The notes under the pieces were generated by a model, which was not told the DNA's origin, ran no database searches, and saw nothing but the letters and a program-made list of their open reading frames with translations. This document shows positions 48,069 to 55,381 of a DNA stretch of 64,000 nucleotides, one piece after another (within the stretch, counting starts at the first letter, position 1; the number at the start of each line of letters is the position of its first letter). The position numbers were made by a program, and so were the translations under genes. Source of the DNA: Actinomadura rupiterrae. GTDB taxonomy: Bacteria; Actinomycetota; Actinomycetes; Streptosporangiales; Streptosporangiaceae. The stretch lies in NCBI RefSeq assembly GCF_024172125.1, contig NZ_JAMZEA010000001.1:372001-436000 (forward strand), in the 5' to 3' direction.

Positions 48069-49214
48069 ATGCTGGGATTGACGGGCTGGGGGCTCATCGT
48101 CCTGCTCTTGGTGATCCTGGCCGCCGTCCTGGTGCTGGTCGCGTGGCGCGGCTGGAACCGGCTGGGCGGCAGGGGGCCGCTCGCCTGGGCCGGACGGATC
48201 GGGGTGCTCGCCGGCGTCCAGCTGGTGATCGTCGCGCTCGTGCTGACCGCCGTGAACAAGTACTACCTGTTCTACGGCAGCTGGTCGGACCTGCTCGGCG
48301 CGGCGGGCGGCAAGTCGCAGGTCACCGAGAAGCCGCCGTCCAACCCGCACGCCGCCGCGTCCTCGCTGGTCACGGTGAAGTCCGCGGCGCAGCTCGGCCC
48401 CGGCCACGGCCGCACCCCCGCCAAGGACGGCCTCGTCCAGCACCTGGACATCCAGGGCGTCCGGTCGGGGCTGAAGTCCGAGGCGTACGTGTACCTGCCG
48501 CCGCAGTACTTCCAGAAGAAGACGCAGGCCGCGCGGTTCCCGGTGGCGGTGTTCATCGCGGGCTACCCGGCCGCCGACCGGCTCACCTGGATCGACAAGG
48601 GGCACGTGCCGGAGGAGGCGTTCCTGCAGATGTCGTCCGGCAAGGCGCGTCCGATGATCTACGTGATGATGCGCCCGACCGTCGAGAACGGCTGGGACAC
48701 CGAGTGCGCGGACGTGCCGGGCGGCCCGCAGGTCGAGACGTTCTTCAGCCAGGACGTCCCGGACGCGATCAGCGGCACCTACAAGGACCGGACCGCCCGC
48801 GACCGGCGCGGCTGGGGCCTGGCCGGGTACTCCACCGGCGGCTACTGCGCGACGAAGCTGGCGATGCTGCACGCCGACCGGTTCTCCGCCGCGTCCAGCA
48901 TGGCCGGGCACTTCCACGCGCTGCTCGACACCACCACCCGCGACCTGTACGGCGGCAGCAAGGCCGTCCGCAACAGCAACAACCTGACCTGGCGGCTGAG
49001 GAACCTTCCGCAGCCGCCGGTGTCGATCCTGGTGGCGTCGGCGCTGACCGGCGAGAAGACCTACCCGAGCGCGCAGAAGTTCATGGAGGCGGTGCGCCCG
49101 CCGCTGGTCGTGGACAAGTGGATGCTCGACTCCGGCGGCCACAACTTCAAGGCGTTCCGCAAGTACATCCCTCCCACGATCACGTGGCTGAGCGACCACC
49201 TTCAGGGGGAGTGA
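48069..49214 (+). CDS. Membrane-anchored esterase (alpha/beta hydrolase)
   Basis: 381 residues. Two membrane helices at the N-terminus (GWGLIVLLLVILAAVLVLVA and IGVLAGVQLVIVALVLTAV) place a C-terminal esterase domain outside the cell. The domain resembles the esterase D/mycolyltransferase family: SEAYVYLPPQYF, the nucleophile elbow GWGLAGYSTGGYCATKLAM with the GxSxG Ser, and a C-terminal SGGHNFKAFRKYIPP with the catalytic His. Family members hydrolyse or transfer acyl esters on sugars or lipids at the cell surface. It is followed 2 nt later by a paralogue. Confidence 0.85.
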   Translation: MLGLTGWGLIVLLLVILAAVLVLVAWRGWNRLGGRGPLAWAGRIGVLAGVQLVIVALVLTAVNKYYLFYGSWSDLLGAAGGKSQVTEKPPSNPHAAASSLVTVKSAAQLGPGHGRTPAKDGLVQHLDIQGVRSGLKSEAYVYLPPQYFQKKTQAARFPVAVFIAGYPAADRLTWIDKGHVPEEAFLQMSSGKARPMIYVMMRPTVENGWDTECADVPGGPQVETFFSQDVPDAISGTYKDRTARDRRGWGLAGYSTGGYCATKLAMLHADRFSAASSMAGHFHALLDTTTRDLYGGSKAVRNSNNLTWRLRNLPQPPVSILVASALTGEKTYPSAQKFMEAVRPPLVVDKWMLDSGGHNFKAFRKYIPPTITWLSDHLQGE

Positions 49215-49215
49215 C

Positions 49216-50487
49216 GTGGAACCGTCGAACCTCTCGTTCATCGGGCTCGTCTGCCTGGTCGCCGCCGCGCTCACGGTCGCCACGCTGTGGCTGTGGTCCC
49301 GGCTGGCGGGCGCCGGGCTGAAGCGGCTCGCCGCCCGGTCGGCGCTGCTGCTCGGCACCCAGGTCGCCCTGACCCTCGCGATCACCCTGCTGGTGAACCG
49401 CTGGTTCGTGTTCTACAACACCTGGGACGACCTGTTCGGGCCGGCGCGCTCCAACGCCAAGGTGCAGAAAGTCCAGCCGAGCCGCGGCAAGGAGACCACG
49501 CCGGGCAAGCTGGTCAAACGCACGCCGACGGCGCTCGGCCCGCACCGCCCGGGCCGCGCCGCCGACCCCAAGGTGGACGGCCGGGTCGACAAGCTGGAGA
49601 TCACCGGCGCGACGACCGGGCTGACCACCGAGGCGTACGCCTACCTGCCGCCGCAGGCGTTCCAGCCGCAGAACAAGGGCAAGCGGCTGCCGGTCGTGCT
49701 GGCGATCTCCGGCGGGTTCGGGGCGTCCGACGACAAGCTCGCGTGGATCAAGCAGGCGCACCTGCCGGAGGAGGCGGCCAGGGCCGCGTCCACGGGCAAG
49801 TCGCAGCCGGTGATCTACGTGATGATGCGGTCGGTGAAGGGACTGACGCAGTCGTCCGAGCGTCCTGCGGGCGACGGGACGACCGGCGGCGGCGTCAAGC
49901 CCCCGGCCTCCGGCGGCAGCCACCCGCAGGCCTGCCTGAACGTGCCGGGCAAGGGCACCGGGCAGGCGCTGTCCTTCTACGCGCAGGACGTCCCGCTCGC
50001 GCTCAGCGAGGTCTACCACCTCCCCTACGACCACAAGGGCTGGGGCGTGATGGGCTTCGGCAGCAGCGGCCAGTGCGCCGCGCGCCTGGCGATGACCGAC
50101 TCGTTCCGCTTCGGCACCGCCGTGACGCTGAACGCGATGTTCGACCTCCAGGCCGAGCTGCCGGGCGGCCTCGCCGCCGACGACACGCCCGGCACCGCCG
50201 GGAAGCCGAGCGACCCGTTCGGCGGCAGCGCCGCCTACCGCCAGGAGCAGGACCTGTACTGGCGGCTCGACCACATGCCGCCGCCCCCGCTCTCCATGCT
50301 GGTCATGGCCGGGACGGGCGGGCGCCAGGCCCCGCAGGCCGACAGGTTCACCTCGCTCGCCAAGGCGCCGCTGCACGCGGAGAAGTCGCTCGTCCCGGTC
50401 ACCGGCGACACGCTCGCCGCCTGGCACGCCCAGATGCCGCAGATCGTCGCCTGGCTCGGCTCCCGCCTCCAGGGCGAGGCCCCGTAG
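49216..50487 (+). CDS. Esterase paralogue lacking catalytic residues
   Basis: 423 residues from the GTG at 49216. The same layout as the previous protein: two N-terminal membrane helices and an alpha/beta hydrolase domain (TEAYAYLPPQAF, KGWGVMGFGSSGQCAARLAM). Aligned with the first paralogue, the elbow GYSTGG becomes GFGSSG, putting Gly at the nucleophile position, and the His of SGGHNF is replaced (VTGDTL). A Ser one position later is present, but the GxSxG spacing is lost. It is probably a pseudoenzyme that binds the same partner or ligand, or modulates the first paralogue. A ~35-residue Gly/Pro-rich insert (GDGTTGGGVKPPASGGSHPQ) is also present. Confidence 0.8.
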   Translation: MEPSNLSFIGLVCLVAAALTVATLWLWSRLAGAGLKRLAARSALLLGTQVALTLAITLLVNRWFVFYNTWDDLFGPARSNAKVQKVQPSRGKETTPGKLVKRTPTALGPHRPGRAADPKVDGRVDKLEITGATTGLTTEAYAYLPPQAFQPQNKGKRLPVVLAISGGFGASDDKLAWIKQAHLPEEAARAASTGKSQPVIYVMMRSVKGLTQSSERPAGDGTTGGGVKPPASGGSHPQACLNVPGKGTGQALSFYAQDVPLALSEVYHLPYDHKGWGVMGFGSSGQCAARLAMTDSFRFGTAVTLNAMFDLQAELPGGLAADDTPGTAGKPSDPFGGSAAYRQEQDLYWRLDHMPPPPLSMLVMAGTGGRQAPQADRFTSLAKAPLHAEKSLVPVTGDTLAAWHAQMPQIVAWLGSRLQGEAP

Positions 50488-50527
50488 CCCGTCCGCGGGC
50501 CGTAGTAGCGCGCTGACCTGCGTACCG

Positions 50528-50557
50528 CGGCGGGAGTAGGTGTGATCACTCCCGCCG
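50528..50557. terminator. Perfect 10-bp inverted repeat
   Basis: CGGCGGGAGT (50528-50537) and ACTCCCGCCG (50548-50557) flank a 10-nt loop, 40 bp after the paralogue stop and 40 bp before the next start. It may terminate the esterase operon or be an operator for the two-component genes. Confidence 0.6.
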
Positions 50558-50585
50558 GGTGACGCGGCGCCGGGGGCCGCCGTCC

Positions 50586-50600
50586 TAGTTTGGGAGGGTG
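50586..50600 (+). promoter_or_regulatory. Possible leaderless start of the sensor kinase
   Basis: TAGTTT (50586-50591) fits a -10 box, and the GTG start at 50598 lies 7 nt downstream, where transcription would begin. The nearby GGGAGG is too close to the GTG to act as a ribosome site, consistent with a leaderless mRNA. Confidence 0.4.
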
Positions 50601-51875
50601 AGCGTCTCCGCACCGTCTGCCGCGCCCCGGCGGCTCCGTCCCCGGCTGCGTCCGGCGGCCTGGCCCGTCTGGATCGTGCCCGCGTTCCTGGCCGCGTTCC
50701 AGGTCGTCGGGACGGAGGGTGCGGCGCACAACCGCTGGCGGCACGACGGGCAGCCCATGCCGACCGGGACGAGGCTGGACGCGTTCGCGTTCGTGCTGAT
50801 CCTCGGCGGTCCGGCCGTCCTGCTGCTGCGGCGCCGCCACCCGGTGGTCGCGCTGGCCGCCACAGGCGTGATCACGGGCCTCTACTTCCTGCGGGCGTAC
50901 CCGTACGGCCCGGTGCCGCTCGCGGCCTTTGTGGCGATCCTGGCGGCCCTGTACGCCGGTCACCGGCGGGAGGCGTGGGCCGGGACGCTCGGCGGCCTCG
51001 CCGTCTTCTTCGCGGTCGCGCAGGCGATCGGGGTCGCGCCCGAGGAGCGCGGCGCGGCGGGGCACCTGTTCCCGGTGCCGCGCCCGGACCTCCCCGGGGT
51101 GCTGTTCGCGCTGGCGTGGGTGCTGGTCGTGCTGGTCACCGGCGAGCTGATGCGGATGCGGGCGCAGCGCTCGGCCGCCGCCGAGCGGTCCCGCGCCGAG
51201 CGGGAGCGGCGCCAGGCCAGCGAGGAGCGGCTGCGGATGGCGCGCGAGCTGCACGACGTGCTGGCGCACAACGTGTCCATGATCAACGTCCGCGCCGGGG
51301 TGGCGCTGCACCTGCTGGACGACGACCCGGCCGAGGCGCGCGCCGCGCTCACCGCGATCAAGGAGGCCAGCAAGGAGGTGCTGACCGAGATGCGGTCGGT
51401 GATCGGGGCGCTGCGCGCGCAGGACGAGTCCGCGCCGCGCTCCCCCACCGCCGGGCTGGCCCGGCTGGACGAGCTGGCCTCGCGCGCCCGCGCGTCCGGG
51501 CTGCGGGTGGAGGCGGAGACGACCGGGGCCGTCCGGCCGCTGCCCGCCGCGCTGGACCTGGCCGCCTTCCGGATCGTCCAGGAGTCGCTGACGAACGCGG
51601 CGAAGCACGGCGGGCCCGGGCCGGTGACCGTGCGGGTGCTGGTGGCCTATGGCGAGCACGAGCTGACCGTCCGGGTGGAGGACGATGGACGCGGCGCGGC
51701 GTCGCCCGCGGATCCGCCGGATCCGGAGGCGCTGCCGTCGAGCGGCAGCGGCCTGCGCGGGATGCGCGAGCGCGCGGCGGCGCTCGGCGGCTCGTTCCGC
51801 GCCGGGCCGCGGCCGGGCGGCGGGTTCCGGGTCGAGGCCGTGCTGCCGGTGGACGTCGAGGAGGAGCGGGCATGA
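50598..51875 (+). CDS. NarL-type sensor histidine kinase
   Basis: 425 residues. Four to five membrane helices (for example FAFVLILGGPAVLLL and VLFALAWVLVVLVTGELM) are followed by a coiled segment, a HisKA_3 domain with MARELHDVLAHNVSMINVRA and a HATPase_c domain with ESLTNAAKHGGPG and DDGRG, then SGLRGMRERAAALGGS. This is the DesK/NarX-like class; it senses a membrane or extracellular cue and phosphorylates the response regulator encoded next, whose ATG overlaps this stop (ATGA). Confidence 0.92.
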   Translation: MSVSAPSAAPRRLRPRLRPAAWPVWIVPAFLAAFQVVGTEGAAHNRWRHDGQPMPTGTRLDAFAFVLILGGPAVLLLRRRHPVVALAATGVITGLYFLRAYPYGPVPLAAFVAILAALYAGHRREAWAGTLGGLAVFFAVAQAIGVAPEERGAAGHLFPVPRPDLPGVLFALAWVLVVLVTGELMRMRAQRSAAAERSRAERERRQASEERLRMARELHDVLAHNVSMINVRAGVALHLLDDDPAEARAALTAIKEASKEVLTEMRSVIGALRAQDESAPRSPTAGLARLDELASRARASGLRVEAETTGAVRPLPAALDLAAFRIVQESLTNAAKHGGPGPVTVRVLVAYGEHELTVRVEDDGRGAASPADPPDPEALPSSGSGLRGMRERAAALGGSFRAGPRPGGGFRVEAVLPVDVEEERA

Positions 51876-52537
51876 TCAGGGTGTTGCTGGCCGACGACCA
51901 GGCGCTGGTCCGGGCGGGTTTCCGGGCACTGCTGGCGGCGCAGCCCGACATCGAGGTGGTCGGCGAGTCCGGCGACGGCGAGGAGGCCGTCGCGGACGCG
52001 CGCCGGCTGCGTCCCGACGTGATCCTCATGGACATCCGGATGCCCGGCCTGGACGGCCTGGAGGCCACCCGCCGGATCGCCTCGGACGAGCGGCTCGCGG
52101 ACGTCCGGATCGTCATCCTCACCACCTTCGAGCTGGACGAGTACGTCTTCGAGGCCGTCCGCGGCGGGGCCAGCGGATTCCTGGTGAAGGACACCGAGCC
52201 GGTCGAGCTGATCCACGCCGTGCGGGTCGTCGCGGGCGGCGACGCGCTGCTGTCGCCGAGCGTGACCCGGCGGCTGATCGCCGAGTTCGCGACCCGGACC
52301 CGCCCGGCGCACGTCTCGCCGCGGCTGAACGACCTGACCGACCGCGAGCGCGAGGTGCTCGGCCTGGTCGGCGAGGGCCTGTCCAACGAGGAGATCGCGG
52401 CCCGCCTGGTGGTCAGCCCCGCGACCGCGAAGACGCACGTCAGCCGGGCGATGGTGAAGCTCGGCGCGCGCGACCGGGCGCAGCTGGTGGTGCACGCCTA
52501 CGAGTCCGGTCTCGTCCGCCCCGGCTGGCTCACCTGA
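51872..52537 (+). CDS. NarL/LuxR-type response regulator
   Basis: 221 residues. Receiver domain with LLADDQALVRAGF, the phospho-acceptor Asp in ILMDIRMPGLDG, the Thr in ILTTFELDEYVF and Lys in FLVKDTEP; output domain LTDREREVLGLVGEGLSNEE and VSPATAKTHVSRAMVKLGA. This sequence class is very common in Streptomyces relatives next to DesK-like kinases. Translationally coupled to the kinase gene. Confidence 0.95.
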   Translation: MIRVLLADDQALVRAGFRALLAAQPDIEVVGESGDGEEAVADARRLRPDVILMDIRMPGLDGLEATRRIASDERLADVRIVILTTFELDEYVFEAVRGGASGFLVKDTEPVELIHAVRVVAGGDALLSPSVTRRLIAEFATRTRPAHVSPRLNDLTDREREVLGLVGEGLSNEEIAARLVVSPATAKTHVSRAMVKLGARDRAQLVVHAYESGLVRPGWLT

Positions 52538-52683
52538 CCCGCCGCGCCGCGCGGCCCTCCGCCCTGCTCCGGTGGGAGATTCTCACTCTGCGACATTCCT
52601 CTGTCGCGGAGGGTGCGGACGTGCGAAGGTGTGGGTCCGGGGGGTGACGGCGCTGGCTGAGAGGTGAGCTCGGAGGGGTTGCG

Positions 52684-53367
52684 GTGACCGACGTGACCAG
52701 GGTTCTCGCGGTCGACGACAGGGCGGACAATCTTGTGGCGCTGCGGGCGGTGCTGGACGCGCTGCCCGTCGAGGTGGTGTGCGCCGACTCCGGGCGCGCG
52801 GCGCTGCGCGCGCTGCTCGGCGCGGAGTTCGGGCTGATCCTGATGGACCTGGTCATGCCCGGCATGGACGGGCTGGAGACGGCGCGGCACATCCGCAGCA
52901 GGCCGCGCACCCGGCACGTCCCGATCATCTTCCTGACCGCGTGCGGGGACGGCGGGCTGGCCCCGGCGGCGTACGCGGTCGGCGCGGCCGACCTGCTGAC
53001 CAAGCCGTTCGACCCGTGGCTGCTGCGCGCCAAGGCGTCGGCGTTCATCGAGCTCGACCGGCACCAGCGCGAGCTGCGCCGGCAGGCCGCGCTGCTGCGC
53101 GATGCGGCGACAGCCCCGCCCCGCGTCCCGGCCCCCACCCCGGCCCCGTCCCTGGCCGCCAGGCCCGAGTCCGTGCCCGCGGACGCTCCGGCGCCGGACG
53201 CGGCCCGGCTCCGGATGGTGGACGCGCGGCTGCGCGAGGTCGAGTCGCTCACCGACGCGCTCCCCGAGTCGCTCGACCCGGCCGTCCCGCCGCTGTGCGC
53301 GCAGGTCCGCGCCCTGCGCCAGGCCCTCGACCCGCTGCTGAGCGAGGACGTCGCCCGGCAGGGCTGA
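52684..53367 (+). CDS. Stand-alone receiver-domain protein
   Basis: 227 residues from the GTG at 52684. The receiver domain (1-125) has VLAVDDRADNLVAL, the Asp acceptor in LILMDLVMPGMDG, FLTACG and the Lys in LLTKPFDP. Residues 140-185 are a Pro/Ala linker and 185-227 an amphipathic helix. No DNA-binding or enzymatic output is present. Its type resembles receivers that serve hybrid kinases or PP2C/anti-anti-sigma switches. The partner is unknown. Confidence 0.85.
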   Translation: MTDVTRVLAVDDRADNLVALRAVLDALPVEVVCADSGRAALRALLGAEFGLILMDLVMPGMDGLETARHIRSRPRTRHVPIIFLTACGDGGLAPAAYAVGAADLLTKPFDPWLLRAKASAFIELDRHQRELRRQAALLRDAATAPPRVPAPTPAPSLAARPESVPADAPAPDAARLRMVDARLREVESLTDALPESLDPAVPPLCAQVRALRQALDPLLSEDVARQG

Positions 53368-53619
53368 GAGCCTCCGCGCGGCGGCCCTGACCGCCCCTCC
53401 ATTCACTACTTTCATCACTTTGCGTAGTGGGTTTCGGGCGCCCTATTACACGATCAATCCAATGATTTCGCAGGTCAGCCGAGGTCAGGTTTTACCTTTT
53501 GGGACCGGTTTGGGTTTGAGCAAGTAAGTACTTGAGGGTAACTTGCACGATGAGTCACCAAGGTGACCCCCGTCACCGGATGGCCGATCCCCACCCCCTC
53601 GTCCCCCTAGGGAGAGCTG
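53368..53619. promoter_or_regulatory. AT-richer control region of the DUF6230/DUF6114 genes
   Basis: This is the most AT-rich non-coding stretch in the window. CAAGTAAGTACTTG (53521-53534) is a palindrome with perfect 6-bp arms, with a further ACTTG half-site at 53541-53545. GGTGACCCCCGTCACC (53562-53577) is a second perfect 6-bp-arm palindrome. They look like binding sites for a dimeric repressor such as a TetR protein. The ATG (53620) has AGGGAG upstream. Confidence 0.5.
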
Positions 53620-54219
53620 ATGACCGACTCCTCCGAGGCCGCGCTCGGCCGCGTCCGCTGGAAGCGCTTCGCCGCCCTCGCCGGTCCCGCCGTGGTGGGC
53701 GCCGGAGCGCTGGTCTTCATGACCGCGCAGGGCTCGCTCGCGTCCTCGTTCGCCGTCTCCGGCAGCAGCTTCAAGGTGCACGCCGACGCGCTCGACGGCA
53801 CCGGCTTCGTCCAGTACGGCGGGGCGGACGGCGAGAAGAACGGCACCAAGCACCTGGTCCAGATCTCCGGCATCAAGAACGCCAAGATCACCAACATGTG
53901 CCAGTCGGTGAAGATCATGCCCGGTGTGGTGCTGCGGCTGACCGCCGGCGACGGCGGCAAGCCGGTCGAGGCGGAGAACCTCACCCTGGACGTCGAGCAG
54001 CTCAAGGCCGACGCCGAGTTCAAGAACATCGAGATCGGGCGCGACGCGTCCACGCTGGACAAGGACCCCGAGGCCCTCAGCCGCGCCGCGAGCGGCATGT
54101 TCGGCCAGCAGGCCGACGAGGTGCACCTCAAGGACGTCAAGCAGGTCGCCTGGGCCACCACGGCCGGCACCTTCAAGCTCAACAACCTGTCGATGAAGCT
54201 CGGCAAGGAATGCTTCTGA
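53620..54219 (+). CDS. DUF6230 family exported protein
   Basis: 199 residues. A short cytoplasmic part (RVRWKRFAAL) and one membrane helix or signal (LAGPAVVGAGALVFMTAQGS) precede an extracellular domain beginning LASSFAVSGSSFKVHADALDG and ending KLGKECF, with Cys residues at TNMCQ and ECF that could pair. I recognise it as the DUF6230 family that occurs with DUF6114 in actinomycetes; the biochemical function is unknown. The two genes lie 7 bp apart. Confidence 0.8.
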   Translation: MTDSSEAALGRVRWKRFAALAGPAVVGAGALVFMTAQGSLASSFAVSGSSFKVHADALDGTGFVQYGGADGEKNGTKHLVQISGIKNAKITNMCQSVKIMPGVVLRLTAGDGGKPVEAENLTLDVEQLKADAEFKNIEIGRDASTLDKDPEALSRAASGMFGQQADEVHLKDVKQVAWATTAGTFKLNNLSMKLGKECF

Positions 54220-54226
54220 GGTCCGG

Positions 54227-55363
54227 ATGACATCCTCCACTCCGCACGGGTTCCGCCGCTGGCGGCGCACGCGTCCCTTCTGGGGCGGGCTGCTCGCCGT
54301 CCTCGGCGGCCTGGAGATCATCGCCATCCCGCTCGCGCCGATGACCCTGGTGATCCACCAGGGCATGGCCGGCGTCGCGAGCTGGCTGCTGGGCGCGCTG
54401 CTGGTCGTCGCCGGGCTGCTGCTCTGGTTCCAGCCCGCGCAGCGCACCTTCTTCGGCGTGCTGGCCGTCCTGCTGTCGCTGGGGTCGTTCCTGACGTCCA
54501 ACTTCGGCGGGTTCCTGCTCGGCATGCTGCTGGGGCTGATCGGCGGCGCGCTCGGCTTCGCCTGGACGCCCGGCGCGAAGCGCGGGCGCGGCGGGACGCC
54601 CCCTCCGGCCGCCCAGCCGGACACGGCCGCTCAGCCGGACCCGGCCGCTCAGCCGGACCCGGCCGCTCAGCCGGACCCGGCCGTCCTCATGGACGCCAAG
54701 GGCGATCCCTTCCAGGGGCGCGGTGCGCACACCGGCCCGCGCGGCGGGAAGATCCTCGGCGTGGCGCTGCCCGTCGCGGCGGCTCCGGCGCTGCTCGGCG
54801 GGCACCTGCTCGGTGCTCCGTCGCCCTCGCCGACGCCGTCCGCCACGGCCAGCGCCTCGCCGAGCGCCAGCCCGAGCCCTAGCGCCAGCCCCTCAGCGAG
54901 TCCTTCGGCGAGCCCCTCGCCGAGCGCGTCGCCGTCGGTCAAGGCGAAGTCGGCCGGGACGGTGCCCGGGGCGTACTCCGACCTCTCGACGCTGCGGGCC
55001 AGCTCGCTCTCGATGTCCGGGCTCAGCTACGACGGCGTCGCCGACCTCAAGACCCCCGGCGGGACGGTCAAGGCCCTGAAGTTCAGCATGGACCGGGCCG
55101 TCATGAAGGACGTCGACCAGCTGATGCGGCACGGCTCATCGGCCGCGCGGCTGGCCACGCCGCAGCTCACCCTGACCGGCGACGTGGTCATGTACACCAC
55201 GAAGATGTCGTCCAAGCTGCTCGGCATCCCGCTGACCTTCACGCCCGAGCACCCGCCGCCCCTGGTCCTGCCCAGCATGATCATGACGGACGTGGTGTCG
55301 GAGCAACCCGCGGTGACCGCCCAGAGCGCCCAGGCGGCCGGGCTCTCCGCAGGCGCCGCCTGA
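54227..55363 (+). CDS. DUF6114 family membrane protein
   Basis: 378 residues. An N-terminal part with four membrane helices (RRWRRTRPFWGGLLAVLGGL, MAGVASWLLGALLVVAGLLL, FFGVLAVLLSLGSFLTSNF, GGFLLGMLLGLIGGALGF) is the DUF6114 domain. It is followed by a repeat linker (AAQPDP four times), a hydrophobic segment, a Ser/Pro/Ala repeat (SPSASPS), and a C-terminal domain similar in style to the DUF6230 protein (KALKFSMDRAVMKDVDQL). It probably forms a surface complex with the DUF6230 protein. Function unknown. Confidence 0.8.
   Translation: MTSSTPHGFRRWRRTRPFWGGLLAVLGGLEIIAIPLAPMTLVIHQGMAGVASWLLGALLVVAGLLLWFQPAQRTFFGVLAVLLSLGSFLTSNFGGFLLGMLLGLIGGALGFAWTPGAKRGRGGTPPPAAQPDTAAQPDPAAQPDPAAQPDPAVLMDAKGDPFQGRGAHTGPRGGKILGVALPVAAAPALLGGHLLGAPSPSPTPSATASASPSASPSPSASPSASPSASPSPSASPSVKAKSAGTVPGAYSDLSTLRASSLSMSGLSYDGVADLKTPGGTVKALKFSMDRAVMKDVDQLMRHGSSAARLATPQLTLTGDVVMYTTKMSSKLLGIPLTFTPEHPPPLVLPSMIMTDVVSEQPAVTAQSAQAAGLSAGAA
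54608..54682 (+). repeat. 18-bp coding repeat (AAQPDP) in the DUF6114 gene
   Basis: Four nearly identical copies of gccgctcagccggacccg encode AAQPDP. A second low-complexity stretch (Ser-Pro-Ser-Ala) follows at about 54825-54945. Confidence 0.9.
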
Positions 55364-55381
55364 CCCGTCCCCTCCGGGAGG

